Source of the DNA: Strix aluco
Lineage: Eukaryota; Chordata; Aves; Strigiformes; Strigidae
Direction: 5' to 3'
Assembly (NCBI RefSeq): GCF_031877795.1
Contig: NC_133954.1
Span: 7,717,256 to 7,781,255 of the forward strand
Length of the DNA stretch: 64,000 nt
Below the pieces are notes generated by a model, which searched no databases, had not been told where the DNA came from, and saw only the letters and a program-made list of their open reading frames with translations. The translations under genes were made by a program, and so were the position numbers. Below are positions 1-9,699 of this stretch, one piece after another; position 1 is the stretch's first letter, and each line of letters opens with the position of its first letter.

Positions 1-751
1 ATTTCCAGCAGGGCCCCGCTGCCGGCTAACAAAGCTGGCCCTGTGCTCCTTGACTTATGGCTCCATTTACTCAACCCTTTCAAGGGAGCTACGCTGGCTG
101 CCCCCGTGCTGTGAATCAGCGGCGCCCGGGACAAAGCTCTTTTCTCCCCGGTCGGGTTTGGGGCAGGGAATCGCGCTGCTGCTGCCAAGAAGCAACCGGG
201 GTGTCCCCAGCCGAAGCAGCCCTGGGGGGCTGTGCATGGCAGCAGGGTACGGGCTGGCACGGCTGCCCGTGAGTGATGCTCTCCCCCTTCCTTCCCTTGG
301 GCACCAAACCCTCCTGGGCTGTCCCCTGGCTCTTCGGGGCAGTTAATTCCCATCAGAAACCCATCAGCTGCCAAGTTCCCTCCTGATGAAGGCTAAGGCA
401 GCGGCGAGCGTGGCATCTGAGACTGGTGAACATCTTGGCTCTGCTTGCTGTTCCAAAAGCCACCCAGCAGAGTGTCTGCACCCACAGCAGCCTCCTGCCC
501 AGGAAGCCCCTGGAAAGGGCTGGGCAGACCCTGGGGCTGGGCATTTGCCAGGGAGATGAGGGCTCAGGAAGCTGTATTCTGCAATGTCCGAGGGCTGGGG
601 GTCTCCACTGGACACCGGGGTCCTCTCCTCCAAACCCAGGGACATGCCCTGGCTGTGGTGCAAAGGGAAACTGAGGCAGGGAGTGCTACAGGAGACTCGG
701 CAAACCCCCTCTCCCCTCTGCAACGGCTCTCCACGAAAAAACCAGCGTTAC
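1..751 (-). other. NGFR: NGFR intron 3, 5' part (runs off the left edge)
   Basis: The intron starts with gtaacg just below base 752. I looked for the next exon (stalk plus transmembrane segment with its long hydrophobic run) in all minus-strand frames and found nothing. Only GC-rich unique sequence is visible. Confidence 0.85.
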
Positions 752-1111
752 CTCTGCATTCGGCATCCGAGATGGCCGTGCACTCCTTCACCATCACTTC
801 ATTCTCCTCGCAGGTGGTGCAGGGCAGGCAGGGGTCCACGAAGTTGGCTTCACTGGAGAAGGTGCCCTCGGGACACTCCTCGCAGACCGTGTCCTGCGAG
901 TCCTGGCAGGGGAACATGAGGCCGAAGCCCACCTCGCACACCCGGCACTCCTTGCAGCTCCCGCTCAGCTCGTCCTGGTAGTAGCCGTAGGCGCAGCGGC
1001 ACACGGCGTCGTCGGACTCCACGCAGGGCGCAGACATGCTCTGCAGCCCCACGCACTGCGTGCAGGGCTTGCACGGCTCCGTGGCGCTCACCGTGTCCGA
1101 GTAGGTGACGC
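752..1111 (-). CDS. NGFR: NGFR exon 3: cysteine-rich domains 2-4 (neurotrophin-binding region)
   Basis: The acceptor is ctgccag|GCGTCACC and the donor is GCAGAG|gtaacg. The 360 nt complete Ser62 and encode residues 63-181 (VTYSDTVSATEPC... to ...SDAECR), leaving one base for the next codon. It supplies 17 cysteines, so with exon 2 the ectodomain has the full 24. In mammals this part carries the main neurotrophin contacts. The acidic stretch CVESDDAVCRC and the segment EECPEGTFSSEANFVDPC are typical of NGFR. Confidence 0.97.
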
Positions 1112-4100
1112 CTGGCAGGGGACAGAGGGTGAGGTGAGCAGGGTCCCAGCATGATGTCCTTGTCCCTGTGGCCACTTTGCTCCCTGGCGCTGGCTTTGTC
1201 CCATCCCCAAGTGCTGCCGGGCCAGGGAGATGGGCTTGTGCAGTGGCTGCTGGCTGGGACCATCTCTCCTTTCACCATTTTTCCCCTCCTCCAGGCCAGA
1301 GGGAGAGGTGTCCCCCCCTCTGCAGCCCCCCAACACCACCAAGTATCCCCCAACCCACAAGCCTACACTTCCCATTTACAGCTACCCCCTTTCTGGAGCA
1401 ATTCCTGGATGCTGCCCTCGACGTCCCCATCCCAGTGCTCAGTGCCTGTGTCCCCACACAATTATCCCTGCTCCCGGCCGGAGCACCAGCCCCATTTTTG
1501 ACCTCTGGATGGTCCCCGTGGGCATCCTACAGCCATCGATGCTCCCCAGCATCCCAAATGCATTCTCCTCCACATCCTGCCCGGGGGGTCCCTCAGGGCA
1601 TCACCACCCTGTGCCCCCCTCCTCGGCCACGTGTCCCCAGCGTGGGGCGTGATGCGAACAGGAGGTTACAACACTAATTGCTGACTCTCCTCTGACCCTG
1701 GGGCTTCTTGCTCTCTGGTTTCATCCTGCAGGACTGACTCTGCCAGGGAAATCAATCCTCCCGCAGCCCGGCAAGCCGCCCCCACGCTCCCTCCCTCCTC
1801 CTGCCCGCTCCCAAAGGTGTTTGAAGATATTTTTAGCCTGGGAAGACGGGTCAGCTCCCATCCTGGAGGGCACAGCTGCTGTCACTGCGTTGGCTGCCTC
1901 CCACTGATCCCGCCACAGCCCGTGCTACCGCAACACCCCGCCTTCCCTTGTCCGAAATGCCGGGGGAAAGTCCAGCCTCCTTGATGGAGAAGGTGTTGGG
2001 GAGCTCAACCACAATCCCCCTGCTAGCCCTGCTCCTCGGGAAGGAATCCAGCCACATGCTAATCTTTAATTACCTGCCTGTCTCCCGAGGATGACCGTGG
2101 GAGACGGCAATTCCCACCCTCAGTGACCTCCAGCCTCCCTGGGTGGCCAAGAAGAGACTGAGCCCTGGACAGGCTCAGGGCAGAGCTGTTCTGGTGCTTC
2201 ATTTTTGGCTGTTTTGAAGATAGAGGGGAAAGAAGAGCCCCAAGACCCTGGTGGTGGGCAGATTTAGCACCTCCTGCGCAGGAGGAGGGGGATGGAGGTG
2301 CCATCCCAGGCTCAGTGGCTGCTTTCCCACCATGGCTCAACCACAGCAAACCCTGAGCAGTGACAGCCGTGACATTGCCACCCCCCCAACACTTCCCTCC
2401 GCCCCGTGCCTGTGTCTGGGGGTCCTGCTCCTCTCTCAGGGACGGCCCTGTGCCCTCCCTGCAACTGCAGGACCCTGGGGATGAACCTGCTCCGCTGCTG
2501 CTTGCCCTGAGCCACTGCCTTGGCTCTGTCCCGGGGTGGCCAAGCAGCCCCTGCCCCACTGCCCAGCTGAGCGAGCAGAGCCAGTGCAGCACCGGGTCGA
2601 CCGCCGGCATGCACAGCTCCCATTAACCTGGGCTCATCCTTTGCATTATTCTGAATTATTGATAGGCACCATTAGAGTGGGGAAGTGGCCAGGAAAGGCA
2701 TACGGCTGAGTGGGCACATTTTCAGTGGCAGCAAGGTATCTGAGCTGAGCAATTACAGCTGAGATTCAAACAGGGCCCCCTCCCTCCCGCCCGCGGCGAT
2801 GGAGGCTGGCGAAGGGGATAAATAAATCATGAGGCAGCAATCAGGGGTGGCTGGCAAGAGGAGGAGGGGAGAAGGAAAATTATAATAAAAAACAAGCAAG
2901 TGGCCATTTGGGCTAATGCAGGGACCCTCTCCTCCAGCTCCCCCGCATCCGCTGGCTTTGGCAGGGGTGGCGCTTTGGTTGTAGCAAATTTTTGCAAAAT
3001 AATTTGGCTGGTGAATCAGGAAGACATCCAAGGTGAGAGCTCGGAGGCAGCCTGGGGTGGAGGTGGGGATCTCGGCGGCCCAGGGCTGTGCCCACATTCC
3101 TCCCCAGCGGCTCACCCTTGGCAGGCAGGGCGCTTTGCCGGGACCGGGGCTGCCTGCGCCTGCCCAGCACCCACGGCAGCAGGATCCAGCATGAACCCAG
3201 GTCCAGAAGGACCCTCTCCCCATCCCGGTGAGGGCTGATGATGGGGTTTGTAGGTCTCTTTTTCTCCCCACCCCAAAATCCCACTCTCGACCCACAGGAG
3301 AGCTGAGGGAACGTTTGCCCCTTTGCAGTACCTGCACCCATAAGTCACCCCATGGCCACCCCCACCCAGCAGCTCCCAGCTGACGAGCTTCTGGAGATTA
3401 GTCCGTGCTGCTGTTAATGAAAGAATAAAAAGGCTACAGCTGGGGCAGGGCTGGGGTATAAAGCAGGAGGGTTTGCAGGGGATTTATCTTGGTTATGGCT
3501 CTTCAGTTTGTCTGTTGCTTCCTTCTTTGAGGTAGTTGAGGGGGGTGTGTTCCCCCTTAGTGCTGCTTCTTTTTGGGGTGATAGGGGCCTGATCCTGCCC
3601 TGAGGTGTACCCCATGCTGCTGTGCAGTTGGGTAAGTGAGGGGGATCCCATGTAGTAGATATTCCTAAGCAAGGGGTGGTGAGGCTGGGAGTTGCTGGGA
3701 TGCAGATCAAGGGGTGTGGGGAAACTGGGGCATGGAGAGGGGGACTGGCAGCTGCCCGGAGGCCAGGAGGTCTCGGCCTTTCTGGTCCATCAACAGCAAA
3801 GCTAAGCAGGGCACAAAGCACTGCTCTGGGGTTTTGCTCTCGGTCTGGGTGCGATGCTGGGAGGCCTTGGGGCTGCAGGTCGTTCCTGGCTGCTCTCATC
3901 CTGCAGGGATGGAGGAAGGGCCCATTCCCTTTTGTCCTGGTGCTTTGCAGCTCAGCTCCCCGACCCAGCAGAGCTGCTGCCTGATATTAATCTCCCCGCA
4001 CAAATGCAAGCGCCTGGCCTGGGGTGACGTGGGGCTGGGATGTAAACTAGAGCAGTGGCACTTGAACCCTCACCCCAGCTGATACACAGACTTCCAGCAC

Positions 4101-7100
4101 CGCACTGAGGTCACAGTCCTGGTCTCTCCATAACCTCCACACCCCCTGTCCTCCAGGGAGGGTGAAATTCCCTTTATCCCTTCAGTTTCCAAAAAGGAAT
4201 CAGGGAGACAAGTCATCTGCCAGCCTGGAAGTGCAGGTAGAGGGAAATGGGTTCATCTGAGCATCCCCAGGAACACAAAGTGACCCTCTGGATTTACAGT
4301 CCTGCACACCCAGGAGCTGGAGCCTCCCACCCCAGGCAGGGTCCCTGCAGGAGGGGCTCAGGGGGATGGATGGCACCTCGCAGCAAGATGGGGCTGAGCC
4401 TGTTACAGCCCGAGAGGGAGCGAGCCCACCGTGCCTGGCGGTGTTATCCTGTGCAGCAGCCCCAAGGTTGCAGCTGGGGGGATTCAGCCCCTGCAGCCAG
4501 GCACAGGGAGGGTAAGTGCTGTTCATCGATTTTGCAGGAAAGCAGAGGTATTTTTAGCACTGCCCTGCTGCTGCTCCGTCCCCTGCTCCGTGCTTGCTCT
4601 GCTTACGCTGCTTCTCCCCCCGCCACCTCGCTCTAGACTTTACCTCCTCTTTGCTCCCCCACAGCCACACTCTTTTCCTTCCCCCTCTCAAATCACATCC
4701 CTGGAGCAATCTGGGCTTGGCTGGCACAGCTTTTCCTACAAATACTTGTCCTCGGGCCTTCAAAGGGTTTGCAGCAGTAAATTTGAAGGACAGATTGCTT
4801 ATGCCTATCATGGCATTGTTTAAACAGTAATAGTTGGACCACTTCATCTGTAAGCATTTAAGCAGGTCTCCAGCACACATCTCTGACCGACATTTATGAA
4901 GCATTTGACATAGGCAATGTGCCTGGAGTTGGCCAGGAGAAAACTGTTCCCCTCTCTCTTGGGGACCTATGTGGTTTGCTTCTCCCCTCTCAAACTTGCT
5001 TTAATTTTGCAGTCTTTACAAGGTTTAAAAAAAAATAAAAAATAGAGGTGGCTCATTGGGAGACATCCGTGTGTCTGGATCAGAGACCAATGTGCAGCTG
5101 GTGTTGGGAGGGGAATTTTTTGGAGGTGGATGCTGATCATGAGCCTGTAGCCAGGGAGGGGAACAGTGCTGGAAGGGGGATCTGCAACTGTGTCTGGTAC
5201 CAACAGGTCCTAAAATGGGGAGATGCTGCATTCGTGGCTGGGATTTGCAGGGCAGATGCTTTGGGAGATGCTGGAAGTAACCCCAATGTCAGTGCAGTTG
5301 GGTGGCCTGGGAAGACTGTGCCTGGGGTGGAGCTGATCTCCACAAGGGTGTGTGCAGAAAGATGGAAGCCAACAGCACAAATTGTGCCCAAGCAACGCTT
5401 CCAGGAGATAAAGAGGATGTGCTTGGGGAAACCCAAGTACTTGTTAATGCCCATGGTCCCCAAAGCCCCCCCAGGCCCTGTGTGGCTCTCTGCAGAGGGG
5501 AGTGGGTACTCACTGTCCAGGCAGGGCTCGCAGACGGTCTGGTTGACCCCACAGGGCTGCACCACCCCCTCGCCCAGGTTGCAGGCTTTGCAGCACTCCC
5601 CGCTTGTCGTGTACATCTTGGTGAAGCACTTGTCCTTGGAGCCCCAGGTAGGTCCCTGGGGGAGAAAACAAAGCCAGGAGGTGACCCTTGTTATGGGACC
5701 CTCCCTGAAAGGGCAGGCAGAGAAATGCATCGCACCCACGTAGGGTCCTGCTCTGGGGTGGACATCCCATGTTGGCACTAAAAGGGACTCAAATTAAATA
5801 CAGGTCTTGGGAGAAATGACTTTCCTATGCAAAACTCGCTCATCAGGAAAGCCCCTGCCAAGTGCTGCTGCTGGAGGGAAGTCAGGAAAGCCCATGTATC
5901 CACGGTCTGGGCTGGTGGGTATTTGGGGGGAATGTGGGCTTTTCTGCAGTTACAACATTGTTTGTTCTTGTCTCTCACCATCTTCAAGGATGCTTTGCCA
6001 TCCTGATGGGCTCAGCCCTTCCCAGCCTGGGGGAAGTCAGGGCACTGCCTGCCACGATGGAGGGTTTGGAGAGGTGGGCTGGCAGCTCTGCACAGCGCTC
6101 TTGCTGCATGTGGGGATCAGAAATCAGACCCCGCGATGGAAATGAAGACTTTGAAGGGAGCATTGAGAGCTTCAGCACCATTACTGTCTAATGGAAGTAA
6201 GTGTATCTGCTGATAAAACCTGTTGTCACATATGGAAGCAATAAACCTGCCCCGAGCGGTGGGGGCAGAGCCACCCCGCACACACACTTTACAGCCTGGG
6301 GAGAGGGGTGTGTTTGCAGGACGGTTGCTCCCCAAAACACCTCTTGGCTGGGGCCGTGGGGTGCAGGAAGCATCTCTGCCTGGGTGCAGGGCTGTCGAGA
6401 TGCTCACGGTGATCGGAGCTCTGCCAGGGCTCCTTTTGCTCCCTCTGCTCGCAGGCAGGTGTGTTCCAGGGCTGGACCATCCCTCTGCCATCCAACTAAG
6501 CTTGATTTTTTGGGGGGAAGAAACTCAGCAAATGCTTGGAGAAGCTCCCCCTCCCCGTGCATCTGGATGCCTCGTCAGCCAGTTGGCCGCCTCCTTGCAC
6601 AATGCGGCGTTATGAACTCGCTGTGCATCATCCGGCAGCATCCGGCCCGGCTGAGACAATGGAGCGCCAATTATAGGCATCTGAATGACAAAGTGCTCCA
6701 ATTACCCTGCGCTTGAAAGCATGTGCTCTCCTCCCTGACGCTGCTTCGCCAGCCCGGGCTGGCAGCCCTCTCCAGCGCTGGGCCCCAGCTGGGCAGGCGG
6801 GAGGGTTTGGGGGGACAGGGGGGAGCTTCCCGGCACCCCCACAGAACAGCTGGGAAATGGGTTTGGGGGTGAGGAAGGGGCTCGCCTTGCTGCACGCTGG
6901 CTGCACGCCTCTCCTGGGGGCCAGATCCGGCTCGTGGGGCTTGACAGCAAACCTGGCTGGAGCTCACCCCGTCCCAGCAGCCGTGAGCGGGGCTGGGGGA
7001 GCAGCCGAACGTGCCTGGCTATAAATAGTGCTGGGAAGACTGGGGCAGCGCAGCTGGGGCCGGCAGCAGCCAGCTCTCCCACGCCGCAGGCAGCTGCGAG

Positions 7101-9283
7101 CGGCTCCGTGCGCCCGCGGGGATGGGACCCGGCTGGGCCGCTTCCTCCGTGTGACACCCGGACCCCCAGCAGCTGACCCCGAGACCCCTCCAGCCACGTG
7201 TCCCCTCCTCATGAAGCAGCCAGTGCCTCCCCCCCCCCCCCCGCCAGGTCCCCCCCTCCGTGCTCCTAAATGCTGTAGAAAATGCAACTTCCAGTCCCAG
7301 GTGCTGCTCTGCCTGCGTTTCCCTTTCAGTTCTGTGTCTTGAGCACTGAAACCCCCATAAAGATTAACAAACTTATAAGAGGGGCACATGGTCTGCATTA
7401 GCCCGCTGAAATGTGCATGTTATTAACACAACTCCTGTTGACAAAGCCGCAGGTATTAACACCATAAAGCATTTTGACAGCTGGACCAAGGAGGGGGGGG
7501 GCACGGACAGAGGGTGCGAGCAACACCTCTGTAAGCTTTTAATTGCTTTTTGAGTCATGTCACTGGGTTTTTGTGCCCTAGCAGGCACCACCGGTTGAGG
7601 AGATGGCCTCGGAGGAAGCCAGTCAAAACGGGAGTTTGGCGCAGCACCATTAGCTCCGGAGCCCTGGCACGGAAAATCGCTTCACACCGGAGCGGGGAAG
7701 GGAGGGGATGCTACAGCTGGAGGTGGGCCCAGCGGCAAGCCTGGATCCGAACCGCCCGTGAGCCTGACAGATGGGCTCTGCCTTTCTTGGCCAAGTATCC
7801 TGTCTAGGAAAGGCCAAACCTCTGGCTCTGAGCAATCCCCAAACTTTGGGCAGCAGAGAAAGCCACGTCTGAGGGCTGTGGGTCCAGCCAACCTTCGGCG
7901 CGGCAGGACCGGGAGGGCTCTGCCTCTTCCCACACGGAGCTACCGGCCAAGCAGCACAAGGTAAAGAGCAACGTGCTTGGGGTGGCCCCAGGGCTGTAGC
8001 CACAGCTGTGGGTGCACATCTGGACCTGCCTGGGTGAGGGCTCAGCAGAGCAGTCGGGCTGCCCCCATGCACACCCTCCATCCTTACCGGCTCGGCAGGT
8101 TTAATCCTGGGGCGTAAGTTCAGCCCCAAGGCAGTGGGTGCCCCAGCTGGTGACAGCTGAGCTCAGCCCTGACCCGGGGAGGCAGCTGCGGAGATTTGGG
8201 GGTCACTGAATCCCAGCCCTGCTGCGGATGGGTAATTCCTTGAGGTGAAATAATTTGAATCTATATGGTTGGGACAGCTCTTGCCCTTCCTGCCACCCGC
8301 TTGCTGTCACAAGCATCCCCAGCCCGGTCCCATGGCTGGTACCGTGGGTGTACAGGCGAAGGAGACCCTCCGGCACGGAGCCACAAACACTGCTCTCCTC
8401 CTCAGTCTCTGCACGAAACCACTAAAGCACCGGCTCTAATATCCTGCCCGAAAGGTGTCTTGCAGCCTAAGGCAACCTCGGGGACCCCTGTCAAATCATT
8501 CCCCGACAAAAACGCTGTTTCTGCCCCAGGTAGGTCCATGCCCTGTGCCCACCTACCTGCCCTGCTCCTGGTCTTTCCCTCTCTCCTTGCCCCCCATGCC
8601 CATCCTGCCCATCCCGGGGGCTCACGGAGAGAGGGGGGGGGGGGGGGGGGACGACGACGACGGGAAGAGGGTCTCACCCTTCACTTTGGGCAGCGAGTTT
8701 GGTGCTGGGAAGGTCTAAGGGAGATTTTGGGGATGGGGGAAGGCAGGAGATGAGGGCACTGGGGTGTGGGTGGCTTCCTCCCTCCCACCCCCGCTGACTG
8801 AGGGCTCTGTCATCCCTTTTTCCTGGGTAAAAGGGATGACAGAGCTCAGTGCAGCGGGCTCAGAGGGGCTGCACAAGCCATCCCTGGGGGTCCCCCATCA
8901 CCACCCACCTCCTTGGACCCCCCTCTCTCCGCAGCCAGAAGTGCTCTCCTGGCACCCCCGGGCCCCCCTGCCCGGCTTCCCCCACTTCCTCCAGCCCAGC
9001 TGTCCGGTGCCTCCGGGACCCTCAAGCCCCGCACGGCGGGGACCCCCGGGACCTTCCGCCCCGTACCCTCGGGGCTCTCCATCCCGGTCCATGAAGGACC
9101 CTCCGTATCTGCCAGCCCGGGACCCCTGGGACCCTCCAAATACTCTCGGGTGATGCCTCCAGGACCCACCCCCGGCTGGTGCTCCCGGGACCCCGCGGAC
9201 CCCCTGCGCTCCCCCCCGGGCTGCTGCACCCCCGCACTCACCGCCGGGAGCAGGAGCAGCAGCAGCGGCAGGAGCCCGGCCAT
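752..9283 (-). CDS. NGFR: NGFR (p75 neurotrophin receptor), 5' half: exons 1-3 of a spliced gene, C-terminal part outside the window
   Basis: NGFR is a type I membrane receptor of the TNF-receptor superfamily that binds neurotrophins and proneurotrophins and partners with Trk receptors and sortilin. The coding parts present, in transcript order, are complement(9242..9283), complement(5514..5655) and complement(752..1111), which join in frame to 181 codons plus one base. Residues 1-14 are a leucine-rich signal peptide (MAGLLPLLLLLLPA). Residues 15-181 hold 24 cysteines in the TNFR pattern, i.e. four cysteine-rich domains of six. A glycosylation sequon N-Q-T sits at about residue 52 in CRD1. 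Distinctive strings (ECCKACNLGEG, SATEPCKPCTQC, VCRCAYGYYQDE, EECPEGTF) match p75NTR, closest to chicken as I recall it. Stalk, transmembrane, juxtamembrane and death-domain exons must lie left of base 1; I searched 1-751 and did not find them. No frameshift or lost cysteine is visible, so the gene looks functional. Identification is near certain. Confidence 0.97.
1112..5513 (-). other. NGFR: NGFR intron 2
   Basis: A 4402-nt intron with gtgagt at its 5' end and ctgccag at its 3' end. It holds no recognisable coding exon. An AT-richer patch at about 2620-2910 (ATTATTGAT, GATAAATAAATC, AATTATAATAAAAAAC) stands out from the GC-rich surroundings, and another lies at about 4720-5045. These could be regulatory, but only base composition supports that. 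Confidence 0.85.
5514..5655 (-). CDS. NGFR: NGFR exon 2: cysteine-rich domain 1
   Basis: The acceptor is a pyrimidine tract ending cccccag before GGACCTACC, and the donor is GGACA|gtgagt. The 142 nt encode residues 15-61 (GPTWGSKDKC... to ...CEPCLD) plus the first base of Ser62. Seven cysteines are visible: six complete CRD1 and the last (CEPC) opens CRD2. The N-Q-T sequon is at residues 52-54. The split serine codon A|GC is completed by exon 3. Confidence 0.96.
6600..6720. promoter_or_regulatory. Candidate intronic enhancer patch in NGFR intron 1
   Basis: An AT-rich island in GC-rich intron with CCAATTATAGGC and CCAATTACCC (homeodomain-type cores), CATCTG (E-box) and GACAAAG (SOX-type core) within about 60 bases. 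Such density is typical of conserved enhancers, and NGFR is strongly regulated in neural crest. Conservation cannot be tested here, so this is inference from composition. Confidence 0.25.
7229..7242. repeat. Poly-C tract (C14)
   Basis: Fourteen consecutive C in NGFR intron 1. Length is likely unstable and error-prone in sequencing. Confidence 0.95.
7330..7560. promoter_or_regulatory. Candidate intronic enhancer patch in NGFR intron 1
   Basis: About 230 bases with several ATTAAC/TATTAAC and ATAAAG words (AAGATTAACAAAC, TTATTAACACAAC, GGTATTAACACC, CTTTTAATTGC) in a GC-rich neighbourhood. The repeated TATTAACAC word is notable. There is no coding potential. Only composition and motif density support a regulatory role. 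Confidence 0.25.
8633..8662. repeat. G18 tract followed by (ACG)4
   Basis: Eighteen consecutive G run directly into four ACG units. The tract is in NGFR intron 1, so the transcript carries poly-C. Confidence 0.95.
8804..8845. repeat. Perfect 17-bp inverted repeat with 8-base loop (hairpin)
   Basis: The left arm GCTCTGTCATCCCTTTT (8804-8820) and right arm AAAAGGGATGACAGAGC (8829-8845) are exact reverse complements around the loop TCCTGGGT. Outside the arms, CTGA (8798-8801) can also pair with TCAG (8846-8849) if the two G at 8802-8803 bulge. It lies inside NGFR intron 1 and would be transcribed. It is shorter than a usual pre-miRNA stem, and its function is unknown. Confidence 0.9.
9242..9283 (-). 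CDS. NGFR: NGFR exon 1 coding part: signal peptide
   Basis: Minus-strand ATG at 9283-9281 in a good Kozak context (A at -3, G at +4) starts 14 codons reading MAGLLPLLLLLLPA, then a consensus donor GCG|gtgagt. The exon ends on a codon boundary (phase 0), which is what the phase-0 start of exon 2 requires. A short leucine-rich first exon encoding only the signal peptide fits the NGFR family. The open frame continues into intron 1 for over 100 codons, but that is read-through of GC-rich intron. Confidence 0.93.
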
Positions 9284-9560
9284 GGTGCGCGGGGGCGGCG
9301 GGGCCGGTCACCCCCCCGAGAGCCGGTGCGCGGCCGGGGCTGCCCTCCCTCTGCCGCCCGCCGCCTCGGCGGCAGCCAGAAAAGGGCTGCAAGTCCCTCC
9401 TCCTCCTCCTCCTCCTCCTCTCCGCCCCCGGAGCATCACGGCGAGCGGCCGAGCCAGCACCCTCCTCCACCGGCACACAAAGCCCAGCCCCCCCCCCCCG
9501 CACCCCGAGCCCCCGCCGCCTTCCTACAAAGCGCTTTTGGGGTGCGCCTGCTCTCTGACC
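9284..9560 (-). promoter_or_regulatory. NGFR: NGFR 5' UTR and proximal promoter (GC-rich, no TATA box seen)
   Basis: CpG-dense sequence directly upstream of the minus-strand NGFR ATG. No TATA box is evident, in line with the GC-rich TATA-less promoter known for mammalian NGFR. A (TCC)n tract (GGA on the transcript strand) and C runs lie within it. The start site cannot be fixed from sequence. Confidence 0.6.
9398..9420. repeat. (TCC)n microsatellite in the NGFR 5' flank
   Basis: Between seven and eight uninterrupted TCC units about 115 bases upstream of the NGFR start codon. It is a purine/pyrimidine tract that could form triplex-type structure, and it may be part of the 5' UTR. Confidence 0.95.
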
Positions 9561-9593
9561 AGCCAGCTCTCTCCAGCCCCTCAATTATTCTCG

Positions 9594-9690
9594 TCCATCC
9601 ATCTGTCTCCACGCACCCTCCTCTGCTGTCTGTCCGTCCATCCATCCTTCTTCCTCCATCCCTCAAACAGCCACATCCATCCGTCCGTCT
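9594..9690. repeat. Degenerate (TCCA/TCCG)n repeat
   Basis: Clustered TCCATCC, GTCCGTCC and ATCCGTCCGTC words form an eroded tetranucleotide repeat upstream of NGFR. Confidence 0.75.
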
Positions 9691-9699
9691 GTCCCTTCA

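Larger units (their letters stand above)
5656..9241 (-). other. NGFR: NGFR intron 1
   Basis: A 3586-nt intron between the signal-peptide and CRD1 exons. It contains a C14 tract (7229-7242), a G18/(ACG)4 tract (8633-8662), a perfect 17-bp hairpin (8804-8845) and two AT-rich patches at about 6600-6720 and 7330-7560 rich in ATTA/TAAT cores. No other gene is seen. Confidence 0.85.

Noticed and set aside
8846-9241. Continuation of the NGFR exon 1 open frame past the signal peptide
   Set aside because: A consensus donor follows codon 14, and splicing there joins in phase to exon 2. The downstream residues are Gly/Arg/Pro-rich intron read-through.
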